From NCBI RefSeq assembly GCF_007997215.1, contig NZ_VORW01000014.1, positions 1-64,000 of the forward strand: 64,000 bases of DNA, read 5' to 3'. The position numbers and the translations under genes are program-made. Of this stretch, positions 8,878 to 16,893 are shown in pieces. This DNA comes from Algoriphagus aquimarinus. GTDB taxonomy: Bacteria > Bacteroidota > Bacteroidia > Cytophagales > Cyclobacteriaceae. Below the pieces are notes generated by a model that saw nothing but the letters and a program-made list of their open reading frames with translations, searched no databases and was not told where the DNA came from. Position 1 is the first letter of the stretch, and each line of letters starts with the position of its first letter.

Positions 8878-10080
8878 TTAGTCTACTACTGGCTGCGTCC
8901 ATGCAACTTCTGTATCGCCCAACTGATAAGGATTCTCTTTGGGTTTGGAAGAAATGATCTTTGCCCGGACATACATATCACCTGCCTCCAAAGTATAAGA
9001 TGCTTTTTCACCTTGCTCCTCTTTCAACAATACACCGCTAGCTTCAGGACTTGGTTTTTTTGTGCCAAAAAACTGAATCGCATAGGTAATTCCTTCTTCA
9101 GGTTGTACCCCGACACTGAGTGTTTTCCCATCGAAATCTACAAACTCTAAAGTCACTCCGGTGCTGGAGTAGAAATCCCCACGCTCCATAGCTTCCACGA
9201 GAGATGCTGGCTCCAAACTTTCGGACGACACCATTACCCAACCTCTACCTGGATTGCTACTGTTTTCATCAAACACATGGTAATTATGAGCATCATCTAC
9301 AGCCAGACCATATAATAAGGGTTTTTCTTCTTGGAGATATGCCACCTGAACTTTGTCCCATAAAACTTCCATGCTTGGTCGAAGTGAGTCACCATAATTA
9401 TGTACTTGCGGATGGCCATTATAAACCTCAAAAAATCGCTCTCCATCCAAAGCAATAATGTCCTCAGGAGTGATCGCCCAGATAAAGTTCGGATGATTGA
9501 TATGCAAAAACATAGGTACTCCAGTAGAATCCCGCTGTGCTTTTACTTTATCAAGACTCCGCTGCATTACTTCTGAAACTGAATTACCACCTTGAGGTTC
9601 TATTTTTTCTCGGATATTGGTGACGTTCATATGAAGAGGTTTCTTGTCATATGAATCTGTCAATTCCTGTGATTTAACTATCAGAAACTTCCCCTCTTCT
9701 TCAAACATGGGCGCATATTCTGCTAAGGTTTTCAGTTTTACTTCAATTCTGCCTGCAGAGTCTTTTCTGTATTCAACTCCACTTTCCCCGTATTTGGCAA
9801 GGTATTTTTCGAAGCCAGCTTCATGCGAAGGAGATTTTGGCAGAAGCTTCCATTTCTCGCCTTCTGCCAACGTATTGTGATCAGAAAGTACCACAAAATC
9901 ATAATCATGTGACTTGTACCAATCCATAATCATCTCTGGATAATCATCCCCATCGCTCCAGTAAGAATGCGTGTGAAGATTGCCTTTGTACCATTGTTTG
10001 GTGGGTTTCAATTGTTCTTTTGTGGCACATGAAAAAATGCCTATTGAAAAAATGAAAAGAGAAAGTAAGAATGTTCGCAT
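8878..10080 (-). CDS. PHP-domain phosphoesterase, predicted lipoprotein
   Basis: A 400-residue protein with a lipoprotein signal peptide ending at FSC (Cys18), so it is membrane-anchored outside the cytoplasm. The polymerase-and-histidinol-phosphatase fold is shown by GNLHTHSYWSDG (His36, His38, Asp43) and LSDHNT (Asp67, His68), then FLHINHPNF and AVDDAHNYH farther along, all metal-binding motifs of the family. Relatives hydrolyse phosphate esters with a trinuclear metal centre; the substrate is unknown. A beta-rich C-terminal part of about 90 residues follows the PHP core. It starts 42 nt upstream of the TruA-like start and may be its operon leader. Confidence 0.85.
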   Translation of the reverse strand: MRTFLLSLFIFSIGIFSCATKEQLKPTKQWYKGNLHTHSYWSDGDDYPEMIMDWYKSHDYDFVVLSDHNTLAEGEKWKLLPKSPSHEAGFEKYLAKYGESGVEYRKDSAGRIEVKLKTLAEYAPMFEEEGKFLIVKSQELTDSYDKKPLHMNVTNIREKIEPQGGNSVSEVMQRSLDKVKAQRDSTGVPMFLHINHPNFIWAITPEDIIALDGERFFEVYNGHPQVHNYGDSLRPSMEVLWDKVQVAYLQEEKPLLYGLAVDDAHNYHVFDENSSNPGRGWVMVSSESLEPASLVEAMERGDFYSSTGVTLEFVDFDGKTLSVGVQPEEGITYAIQFFGTKKPSPEASGVLLKEEQGEKASYTLEAGDMYVRAKIISSKPKENPYQLGDTEVAWTQPVVD

Positions 10081-10174
10081 AATTGTAGCCGTTTGAAGGA
10101 AAGCCTAAAGATAAGAAACCCATGAATTCATTATGTTAGGGGTAAGTTATCAAATTCTTTAAAGGCCTTAAACC

Positions 10175-10200
10175 AAAAAACCACCTCTTTCAAGGTGGTT
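10175..10200 (-). terminator. Terminator after lolA
   Basis: AACCACCT at 10179-10186 pairs with AGGTGGTT at 10193-10200; on the minus strand the hairpin is followed by six T (A run at 10175-10180). It ends the ftsK-lolA transcript. Confidence 0.75.
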
Positions 10201-10244
10201 CGGTGTTTAATATCAAATTAAGCGCTTTATAAAGAACTAACCTC

Positions 10245-10898
10245 TTACCTCAAATCGATAACTTCAATTCCAGGGTATTGCTTAGTATCAAATACAAAAT
10301 AGGATGCAGGAAGATTAGCGTTAAGTTTTAGGTTTTTGAAGGTGTAAGAAAAAACTCCTCCTTGACCGTCAAACATTTCCCATCCCAGAAGATTTGAATT
10401 GCTTTTGTCAATCATCAATTTAACCTGTTCGAAAGGCGCATTATTTTTTTCCGCTAGCAATTCTACAACATAAGCCGTTTTGCCTTGAAATTGCTTTTCT
10501 CCTATCAATTTATAGCTATAGCCTGATTCGTAAAGTCGGTAAATATTAGAAGGTGTAAGCTCGCCTTCCATTTGATTAGCATCGTTGACGGTGACTTCCT
10601 TGTAGTTATCCGATTGGATAAAAGTCCAAACCGTTTTGCCATCATTATAGATTTCCTGATCTGGCAGCTTGAGTCTATACTGCTCACCTTTCACCGCGAT
10701 ATCCCCTGTTTGGCGATCTCCAGGTCCAGAAGCATCTTGGAAAGTAAAGTCAAAATTAGCCGTGAAACCATTCATTGCTTGAAACTTTTGGCTCATAGCA
10801 TCCAAAACAGTTTTTGCTTTTGGATCTTTTTGAGCGGAGGCTTCGAATGATAATAGTAAGGCTAGAAAAAGAGTATAAACTAGGGCGAATTTTTTCAT
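10245..10898 (-). CDS. lolA: LolA-like outer-membrane lipoprotein carrier protein
   Basis: A 217-residue periplasmic protein. A Sec signal peptide covers residues 1-22 (cleavage after ASA, before QKDPK). The mature part opens with LDAMSQKFQAMNGFTANFDF, the usual start of LolA domains, and has the alternating beta strands expected for the half-barrel that carries lipoproteins from the inner to the outer membrane. Key residues are poorly conserved in the family, so function is by overall fit. It lies 33 nt behind ftsK on the same strand; the ftsK-lolA order is common in bacteria and supports the call. Confidence 0.85.
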   Translation of the reverse strand: MKKFALVYTLFLALLLSFEASAQKDPKAKTVLDAMSQKFQAMNGFTANFDFTFQDASGPGDRQTGDIAVKGEQYRLKLPDQEIYNDGKTVWTFIQSDNYKEVTVNDANQMEGELTPSNIYRLYESGYSYKLIGEKQFQGKTAYVVELLAEKNNAPFEQVKLMIDKSNSNLLGWEMFDGQGGVFSYTFKNLKLNANLPASYFVFDTKQYPGIEVIDLR

Positions 10899-10931
10899 GT
10901 AAAGGAGCTGCTTGAACTACTTGAACAGCTT

Positions 10932-13421
10932 TTACAAACTATTCAATAACCGTTCCAAACTAGCTTCATCTTGAACGAGCACTTCCCGAGCTTTTGATCC
11001 TTCGAATGCTCCCACTATACCAGCAGCTTCCAATTGATCGATGATTCTTCCTGCACGATTGTAGCCCAACTTCAGTTTTCGCTGAATCAAAGAAGTACTT
11101 CCTTGCTGATGCATTACGAGTAGTCTTGCAGCATCATTGAAAAGTGGATCGAGATCCGAAAAATCAACACTCCCAATCGAATTGTCAGAATCTTCTCCTT
11201 CAAATTCAGGAAGTAAATAAGCATCTGAATAACCTTTTTGCTCTCCAACCCAATCACAAATAGCATCTACTTCAGGCGTATCTAAGAATGCACATTGGAT
11301 ACGCGTTATCTCTGATCCGTGGGATAAGAGCATATCTCCCATACCAATAAGCTGATCTGCTCCGCCCGTATCGAGGATAGTTCGGCTATCGATTTTGGAA
11401 GTCACACGGAAAGAAAGACGTGCGGGGAAATTCGCCTTGATAATACCGGTAATGACATTTACAGATGGTCTTTGTGTGGCGACAACCAAGTGAATACCAA
11501 TTGCTCTGGCAAGCTGTGCCAGACGGGCGATTGGACCTTCGATTTCCTTGCCAGCAGTCATCATCAAATCTGCTAATTCATCAATTACCAATACAATGTA
11601 AGGCATGAAGCGATGGCCATTGTCTGGATTAAGCTTGCGTGCGACGAATTTCGCGTTGTATTCTTTCAGGTTTCTTGTGCCTGCGTCTTTCAATAAATTA
11701 TATCGATTATCCATCTCGATACAAAGAGAATTCAGCGTGTAAATCACCTTTTTGGTATCGGTAATAATAGCTTCTTCGGCGCCTGGAAGTTTCGCTAAAA
11801 AGTGTCTTTCGATCTTATTGAAAAGTGTTAATTCTACCTTTTTTGGATCTATTAGAACAAACTTCAATTGAGATGGATGCTTCTTGTAAATCAAAGAAGC
11901 CAAGATCATATTTAAGCCCACAGATTTACCTTGACCAGTCGCACCTGCCATTAGCAAGTGAGGCATTTTTGCCAAATCCACCACAAACACTTCGTTGGAA
12001 ATAGTCTTGCCCAAAGCAATCGGTAGATCCTTGTCCGAACGCATAAATTTCTCTGTACCCAAAACTGCCCGGGCAGGAACTAGCTCTCTATTTTTGTTAG
12101 GAACCTCTATACCGATAGTACCTTTTCCTGGTATCGGAGCAATAATTCTAATCCCCAAAGCTGCCAAGCTCAAGGCAATATCATCTTCCAAATTTTTGAT
12201 TTTGGAGATTTTCACACCTGGTTCAGGGACGATTTCATATAATGTAACTGTCGGCCCGATCGTCGCTTTGATCTCCTGAATTCCGATCTTGAAGTTTTCA
12301 AGCGTCTCTACAATCTTGTTTTTATTGTCTTCAAGTTCCTGACGGCTCACAGTGACTTTCTGAACGTCATATTCATTGAGCAAATCAAGCGTAGGGTATT
12401 TGTAATGCGGAAGATCAAGTGTAGGATCATATGCATCCAAATTCTCAACCTCCTCAGCAGTTTTTTCTTCACCGGCTGGTTTTACCACTGAGAAATTACT
12501 TTCCAATACTTTTTCATGCTCACGCTCCACTACAGGGTCGAGAATATTCAGTTGAGGGACATCGAATGCAATCTCCTCTTTTTTGGGCTTTGGTTTGGAC
12601 TCTGGTTTGAGTTCGATTGGAGCATTGAGATTATCTTCCTTAATCGTCCAAGAGCTCCCATCGTCATCGATTTCTTCTTCCTCATCCAACTCATCCTCAT
12701 CTTTGAAAGGATTTTTCACTGGAGATGCCGCGTCTATTTCCAACTCATCATCGTCCATATCGGAATCTGAAGATTTGCTGCTGAACCAATCTAATTTGTC
12801 AATATCAAAGAAGAAAATCACGAAAATAAGCATGGATCCACCCAATAAAATGAATGTTCCCCAACTCAGAAAATCTGCCGAAAGTTTGGCTAATTCATAT
12901 CCAAAACCTCCTGAGAGGAAGCTCCAGTAGGAATATCCCTCAATCAAAATCACAATGTAGCCAGTCAATAAACCGAGCCAGAACGTGAAGAAAAGTGCGA
13001 AAGTAGTATAGCGAGTGAGGGAAACCAATGAAATTTTAAATGCCCACTTGAATCCTAATAAAAACAGAAATGGAGGAAATAAGAATGCTGCCACACCAAA
13101 CCAACGATAGATCATCCAGTTTCCAGCCTGAGCTCCCAGATATCCCAGCCAGTTGGTTGATTCACGAGCGGTTTCCCGAATCGCTTCACTACTATTGTTC
13201 ATGACCAAACTCTGATCTGCAGGACCATTCAATAGATAGCTGATAAAAGCGATCATCAAAAAGAAAGCGATTGACATGAGCAAAATACCAAGTGTCAAGA
13301 CAAACTTGGTAGTATTAAACTTCCCAAATGAAAAGCTCGGCGCTTTGAAGCCTGCTCCTTTCTTTTTGGTGGGTTCTGCTTTTTTTCTAAAAGTATTGGT
13401 CCTAGGTGAATTGGTGGCCAT
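10932..13421 (-). CDS. ftsK: DNA translocase FtsK
   Basis: Pumps DNA at the division septum and activates dif recombination. The 829-residue protein has an N-terminal membrane domain with four hydrophobic segments at about 38-63, 109-127, 139-161 and 184-205, a short acidic linker (about 215-330), then the alpha-beta motor. Walker A GATGQGKS is at 493-500 and Walker B LVIDELADL at 611-619. The C-terminal gamma winged helix (about 765-829) contains the LIQRKLKLGYNRAGRIIDQL segment that reads orienting DNA sequences. Shorter linker than in E. coli, as is usual in Bacteroidota. lolA follows after 33 nt. Confidence 0.97.
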   Translation of the reverse strand: MATNSPRTNTFRKKAEPTKKKGAGFKAPSFSFGKFNTTKFVLTLGILLMSIAFFLMIAFISYLLNGPADQSLVMNNSSEAIRETARESTNWLGYLGAQAGNWMIYRWFGVAAFLFPPFLFLLGFKWAFKISLVSLTRYTTFALFFTFWLGLLTGYIVILIEGYSYWSFLSGGFGYELAKLSADFLSWGTFILLGGSMLIFVIFFFDIDKLDWFSSKSSDSDMDDDELEIDAASPVKNPFKDEDELDEEEEIDDDGSSWTIKEDNLNAPIELKPESKPKPKKEEIAFDVPQLNILDPVVEREHEKVLESNFSVVKPAGEEKTAEEVENLDAYDPTLDLPHYKYPTLDLLNEYDVQKVTVSRQELEDNKNKIVETLENFKIGIQEIKATIGPTVTLYEIVPEPGVKISKIKNLEDDIALSLAALGIRIIAPIPGKGTIGIEVPNKNRELVPARAVLGTEKFMRSDKDLPIALGKTISNEVFVVDLAKMPHLLMAGATGQGKSVGLNMILASLIYKKHPSQLKFVLIDPKKVELTLFNKIERHFLAKLPGAEEAIITDTKKVIYTLNSLCIEMDNRYNLLKDAGTRNLKEYNAKFVARKLNPDNGHRFMPYIVLVIDELADLMMTAGKEIEGPIARLAQLARAIGIHLVVATQRPSVNVITGIIKANFPARLSFRVTSKIDSRTILDTGGADQLIGMGDMLLSHGSEITRIQCAFLDTPEVDAICDWVGEQKGYSDAYLLPEFEGEDSDNSIGSVDFSDLDPLFNDAARLLVMHQQGSTSLIQRKLKLGYNRAGRIIDQLEAAGIVGAFEGSKAREVLVQDEASLERLLNSL

Positions 13422-13474
13422 GTATGCGATTCAAATCCGATTTAAGATAAGATTAATGAATTGAGATTGACAAA

Positions 13475-14515
13475 TTATTGTGAAAAATGAGCCAATAATC
13501 CTTTTTTAATCTTTTTGATCAGCCCAGGTCCCTCATAAATCATGCCCGAGTAGACTTGAACCAAGCTAGCTCCAGCTTCGAGTTTTTCTATTGCGTCTTC
13601 AGCAGAAAAGATTCCGCCCACTCCGATGATTGGGAATGCCTTGTTGGACTTTTCAGATAGATATCGGATGACTTCTGTACTTCTTTTCCCTAAAATTTTC
13701 CCACTCACTCCACCTGCTCCTATGGCTTCCACTTCTTCCTTCGATGTGCTCAATTGTGAACGGTCTATAGTGGTGTTGGTCGCTATTACACCATCAATTT
13801 TGGTTTCCTGTACGATTTCGATGATGTCATCCAATTGTCCATCGGTCAGATCAGGAGCAATTTTCAGAAGTATAGGCTTAGGATTTGGCTTGAGGTCATT
13901 CGCGTTTTTCACCGCTTGGAGCAAAGCTTTAAGAGGTTCCTTTTCCTGAAGGTCGCGGAGATTTGGTGTATTCGGCGAACTCACATTGACCACGAAATAA
14001 TCTACGTGATCATGTAATGCCTCCAGACAAATCAAATAATCGTCCACCGCATTTTCGTTTGGAGTGACTTTGTTTTTACCAATATTTCCTCCTACCAGTA
14101 CGTTTGACTTTCGCTTCTTCAATCGCTCCACTGCTTCGTAAACGCCTCCATTATTAAAACCCATGCGATTGATCAGAGATTCGTCTTGCGGAAGTCTAAA
14201 TAGTCTAGGCTGAGGATTTCCTTCCTGAGGTTTTGGTGTCAAAGTCCCGATTTCGATGAAGCCAAATCCTAGCATGGCCATTTCATCAATGACCTTTGCA
14301 TCCTTATCGAATCCTGCTGCCAAACCTACGGGGTTCTTAAATTTCAACCCAAAAACCTCTCGCTCCAAACTTTTGTCCTCCAGATGAAAAGTCGATTCTA
14401 CTATTGAGCCGATTACAGGGAGATTGAAAGTTAACTTTGTGAGATCTACCGTGAAGTGGTGAGCATCTTCTGGTTTTTTGAGGAAAAAGAGGGGCTTGAG
14501 CAGAGATTTGTACAC
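13475..14515 (-). CDS. pyrD: Quinone-dependent dihydroorotate dehydrogenase
   Basis: Class 2 enzyme oxidising dihydroorotate to orotate with FMN and passing electrons to the quinone pool, the fourth step of pyrimidine synthesis, at the inner membrane. Motifs include [42 protein letters not shown] (catalytic Ser of class 2) and the FMN phosphate site [10 protein letters not shown]. The open frame reaches 14587 only from a TTG and adds residues not typical of the family; the GTG at 14515, giving [20 protein letters not shown] and a 346-residue protein, fits class 2 lengths and the N-terminal membrane helix much better. It sits alone, 53 nt from ftsK. Confidence 0.94.
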   Translation of the reverse strand: MYKSLLKPLFFLKKPEDAHHFTVDLTKLTFNLPVIGSIVESTFHLEDKSLEREVFGLKFKNPVGLAAGFDKDAKVIDEMAMLGFGFIEIGTLTPKPQEGNPQPRLFRLPQDESLINRMGFNNGGVYEAVERLKKRKSNVLVGGNIGKNKVTPNENAVDDYLICLEALHDHVDYFVVNVSSPNTPNLRDLQEKEPLKALLQAVKNANDLKPNPKPILLKIAPDLTDGQLDDIIEIVQETKIDGVIATNTTIDRSQLSTSKEEVEAIGAGGVSGKILGKRSTEVIRYLSEKSNKAFPIIGVGGIFSAEDAIEKLEAGASLVQVYSGMIYEGPGLIKKIKKGLLAHFSQ

Positions 14516-14766
14516 GGATATTTTGATTACGTTCGGAAGGCAAAGATACCTTTTTATAAAAATTGAAGATTGGAAAAGTGTAATCAATTTTTTTTACAGC
14601 AATGTTCGAAGATATTGACGCAGTTTAGTTTTGGCTGTGACCGTTCGTGTGGTACGAATGGTGGCGGAATGGTAGTCACCTTGAGTACTTGAGAGACGAG
14701 AGTCTCGAAATCGAAAGGTCCTCAACTTCGCTACCAATGACGGATTTTGTTTTTCACCACAAATAG

Positions 14767-14889
14767 TGTCAGTCCGAGTGAAGTCGAGGACAATCACTTC
14801 ACTTATTTTAAAAGAGCCTTCGACTTCGCTCAGGCTGACACCGTCATCTTTGTTTTATAAATTCTAAATTTTTCTTACTCGGACTGACC
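14767..14889. repeat. Inverted dispersed repeats in the pyrD upstream gap
   Basis: The 440-nt gap between pyrD and the M28 peptidase has no convincing gene. TGTCAGTCCGAGTGAAGTCG (14767-14786, continuing to 14789) and CCTTCGACTTCGCTCAGGCT (14817-14836, continuing GACA) are imperfect inverted copies, and a third fragment CTCGGACTGACC lies at 14878-14889. A related piece, CCTCAACTTCGCT, occurs near 14719. Repeats of the form GTCAGxCxGAGxGAAGTCGA are widespread in Bacteroidota intergenic DNA; that is from general knowledge and the copies here look partly decayed. Confidence 0.6.
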
Positions 14890-14975
14890 CCATTTCAGTC
14901 TTCTCAAACTTAATCTTTCATCTGTATCGAAGTCTTAAAAGGACAAATTTGCCTTTTTGAAATTTCCCCTATACC

Positions 14976-15008
14976 AAAAAAGGCTACTGGATTTCTCCAA
15001 TAGCCTTT
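14976..15008 (-). terminator. Terminator after the M28 peptidase gene
   Basis: AAAGGCTACTGG (14979-14990) pairs with CCAATAGCCTTT (14997-15008) with one mismatch; the A run on its left becomes a T run on the minus strand. It lies 21 nt past the stop. Confidence 0.75.
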
Positions 15009-15029
15009 CAATTATTTATAAAAGCTTAA

Positions 15030-16526
15030 TTATCTCTCAGCTCTGTTGTTTGTGCCATCAACTCGAATTCTATTTTCTCTGTTGGCAATATCCCAAATTG
15101 TATGGAAGATTAATCTTGCTCTCTTTTCCATTAGCGGGAATTCGATTTTGTCCACCGTGTCAGTTACCTGGTGATAATCGTCATGAACTCCATTGAAGAA
15201 GAATGCTACGGGGATATTATGCTTTGCAAAGTTATAATGATCAGATCTGTAGTAGAATCTGTTAGGATCATCTTCAGCATCGTATCTGTAATCCAAGATC
15301 AAGTCAGAGTAAGTGATGTTGTTATACTCCAAGATTTTTTTCAAATCTGTAGAGAGCATTTCAGAACCAATCACATAGACGAAATCTTTGTTTTCAGCAT
15401 CTTGATATTCGTAGTCAATTCTACCTACCATGTCAATGTTGAAATCTACTACTGTGTTTTCCAATGGGAAGATTGGGTGCTCAGAGTAGTATTCAGATCC
15501 CAAAAGGCCTTTCTCTTCACCAGTTACATTTAGGAAAAGGATAGATCTTCTTGGTTTCACTCCATCTTTTGCTGCCAAAGCAAATGCTTCAGCAATTTCA
15601 GTAACAGATACTGTTCCTGATCCATCATCATCAGCGCCGTTGAATACTTCGCCAGTGCTGCTTACACCTACGTGATCGTAGTGAGATGAAATTACTACCA
15701 ATTCGTCTTTCTTATCAGTTCCTTCGAGGTAGCCCATTACGTTTGAGCTTTCTACCTCTTCGATTTTCTTCTCGATTTGGTAAGTAGCTTTTTGGGACTT
15801 GATAGACTCAGGGTTTGTTTTTGCAGCTTCTTTCAAGACTTCCACAGGAGTATTGAACAATTCAGCCATTTTATCAGAGCTAACCATGAATACTGGCTTT
15901 TGCTCAATTTCCTTTGCGAAACCTACTCTGCCTTTTCCAGCTAAGCTTTTGTAACGATTAGCAATACGGTCAAAATTTGCCTGACCTTCCATGCTCACGA
16001 TTACGATACCTGCAGCTCCAGCATCCATTACTTTAGTCTGAAGGTCGTTAGATCTTACGCCAACAGCCCAGATTCCAACCAATTTACCTTTTACTTCGAC
16101 TTTAGCTAGGTTTTCGTCAGTAACTAATCCTAGGAAAACTAGGTCTGTTTTAGACGCTTTCTTCATATCTCCATCGCCGGAGAAAACAAAATCCTCATTG
16201 TTGACAAGTTTGTTTTTTCCAACTTTCAAAGAAACCTCTCCAAAAGAAGAGCTTACCAACTCAACAGCTTGCAGGTAGCTTCCAGCTACTGGGCCTGTCA
16301 AACCAATTTTTTTGTAAAAATCCGCCAAGTAATTAGCAGCTACTTTTTGCTCTTCAGAACCTGTGTCTCTACCCTTCATTTCGTCAGAAGCGAGGTAAGT
16401 AAGACGCTCTTTTAGGTCTCCTGCAGTGATTGTGTTGGCATATTTCACCTGAGCAGGTTGCTGCGCCAATGACGGTAGAGCAAGGCCCAAAGCCATTGCT
16501 CCCGTTAATAACAGACTTTTATTCAT
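15030..16526 (-). CDS. Secreted M28-family metallopeptidase with PA domain
   Basis: A 498-residue zinc aminopeptidase. The signal peptide covers about residues 1-21. A protease-associated insert lies at about 100-225. The M28 core begins near 258, with metal and catalytic residues His282/Asp284 (SSHYDHVG), Asp299-Asp300 (GADDDGSG), Glu337-Glu338 (TGEEKG), Asp365 (NIDMVGR) and a C-terminal His in DDYHQVTDT. All five expected positions are filled, so it should be active, probably freeing amino acids from peptides outside the cytoplasm. Its 5' leader (16527-16620) is one of three near-identical leaders in the window. It is a single gene with its own terminator. Confidence 0.92.
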   Translation of the reverse strand: MNKSLLLTGAMALGLALPSLAQQPAQVKYANTITAGDLKERLTYLASDEMKGRDTGSEEQKVAANYLADFYKKIGLTGPVAGSYLQAVELVSSSFGEVSLKVGKNKLVNNEDFVFSGDGDMKKASKTDLVFLGLVTDENLAKVEVKGKLVGIWAVGVRSNDLQTKVMDAGAAGIVIVSMEGQANFDRIANRYKSLAGKGRVGFAKEIEQKPVFMVSSDKMAELFNTPVEVLKEAAKTNPESIKSQKATYQIEKKIEEVESSNVMGYLEGTDKKDELVVISSHYDHVGVSSTGEVFNGADDDGSGTVSVTEIAEAFALAAKDGVKPRRSILFLNVTGEEKGLLGSEYYSEHPIFPLENTVVDFNIDMVGRIDYEYQDAENKDFVYVIGSEMLSTDLKKILEYNNITYSDLILDYRYDAEDDPNRFYYRSDHYNFAKHNIPVAFFFNGVHDDYHQVTDTVDKIEFPLMEKRARLIFHTIWDIANRENRIRVDGTNNRAER

Positions 16527-16620
16527 GTGTTTTTAATTTGGATTTTTAAAGGTCCCATGGAATCTCGCATGTTTTATGATCGCTTTAGTTTTTGACGATT
16601 AGGTCATGCTCGATTTCATT
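16527..16620 (-). promoter_or_regulatory. Conserved 5' leader, copy A (M28 peptidase)
   Basis: Read on the minus strand, this 94-nt stretch opens ATGAAATCGAGCATGACC, then has GATCATAAAACATGCGAGAT followed by TCCATGGGACC, and ends CCAAATTAAAAACAC directly before the ATG at 16526. The same blocks precede the genes starting at 47596 and 59937. AATC-GA-GCATG in the first block can pair with CATGC-GA-GATT in the second, leaving tandem G.A mismatches. The remaining 16621-16893 of this 367-nt gap is AT-rich and holds the presumed gcvP promoter; TACCTTCG at 16828-16835 is one base from the -7 consensus. Confidence 0.6.
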
Positions 16621-16893
16621 AGTTTATATTTAGGTTTTTAATTCAAATAGAAATCACTTTTAGGAACTCAATACTTAAGCATGATAGACTATAGGTAATT
16701 TCAATCTTTTTGCATTTCAGGCGCTAAACTAGAGAATTTTTCTACCCTACAATAAACCGTTTATATATTTTGATGTTATACATAGGAAATAATAGAGGGC
16801 ATGAAAGCATTATCTTTCAATAAATTGTACCTTCGCACCTTGAAAAATTAGAGGATTTCAAACCCAAATAGTTCATCGTCTTAACGTTCTTAT

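Noticed and set aside
14594-14797. 67-codon minus-strand frame in the pyrD upstream gap
   Set aside because: It runs through the dispersed repeats, has no family resemblance and a composition rich in Thr/Arg typical of chance frames.
16621-16893. Possible glycine riboswitch before gcvP
   Set aside because: No paired aptamer-like folds or G-rich conserved core could be made out; the region is simply AT-rich.
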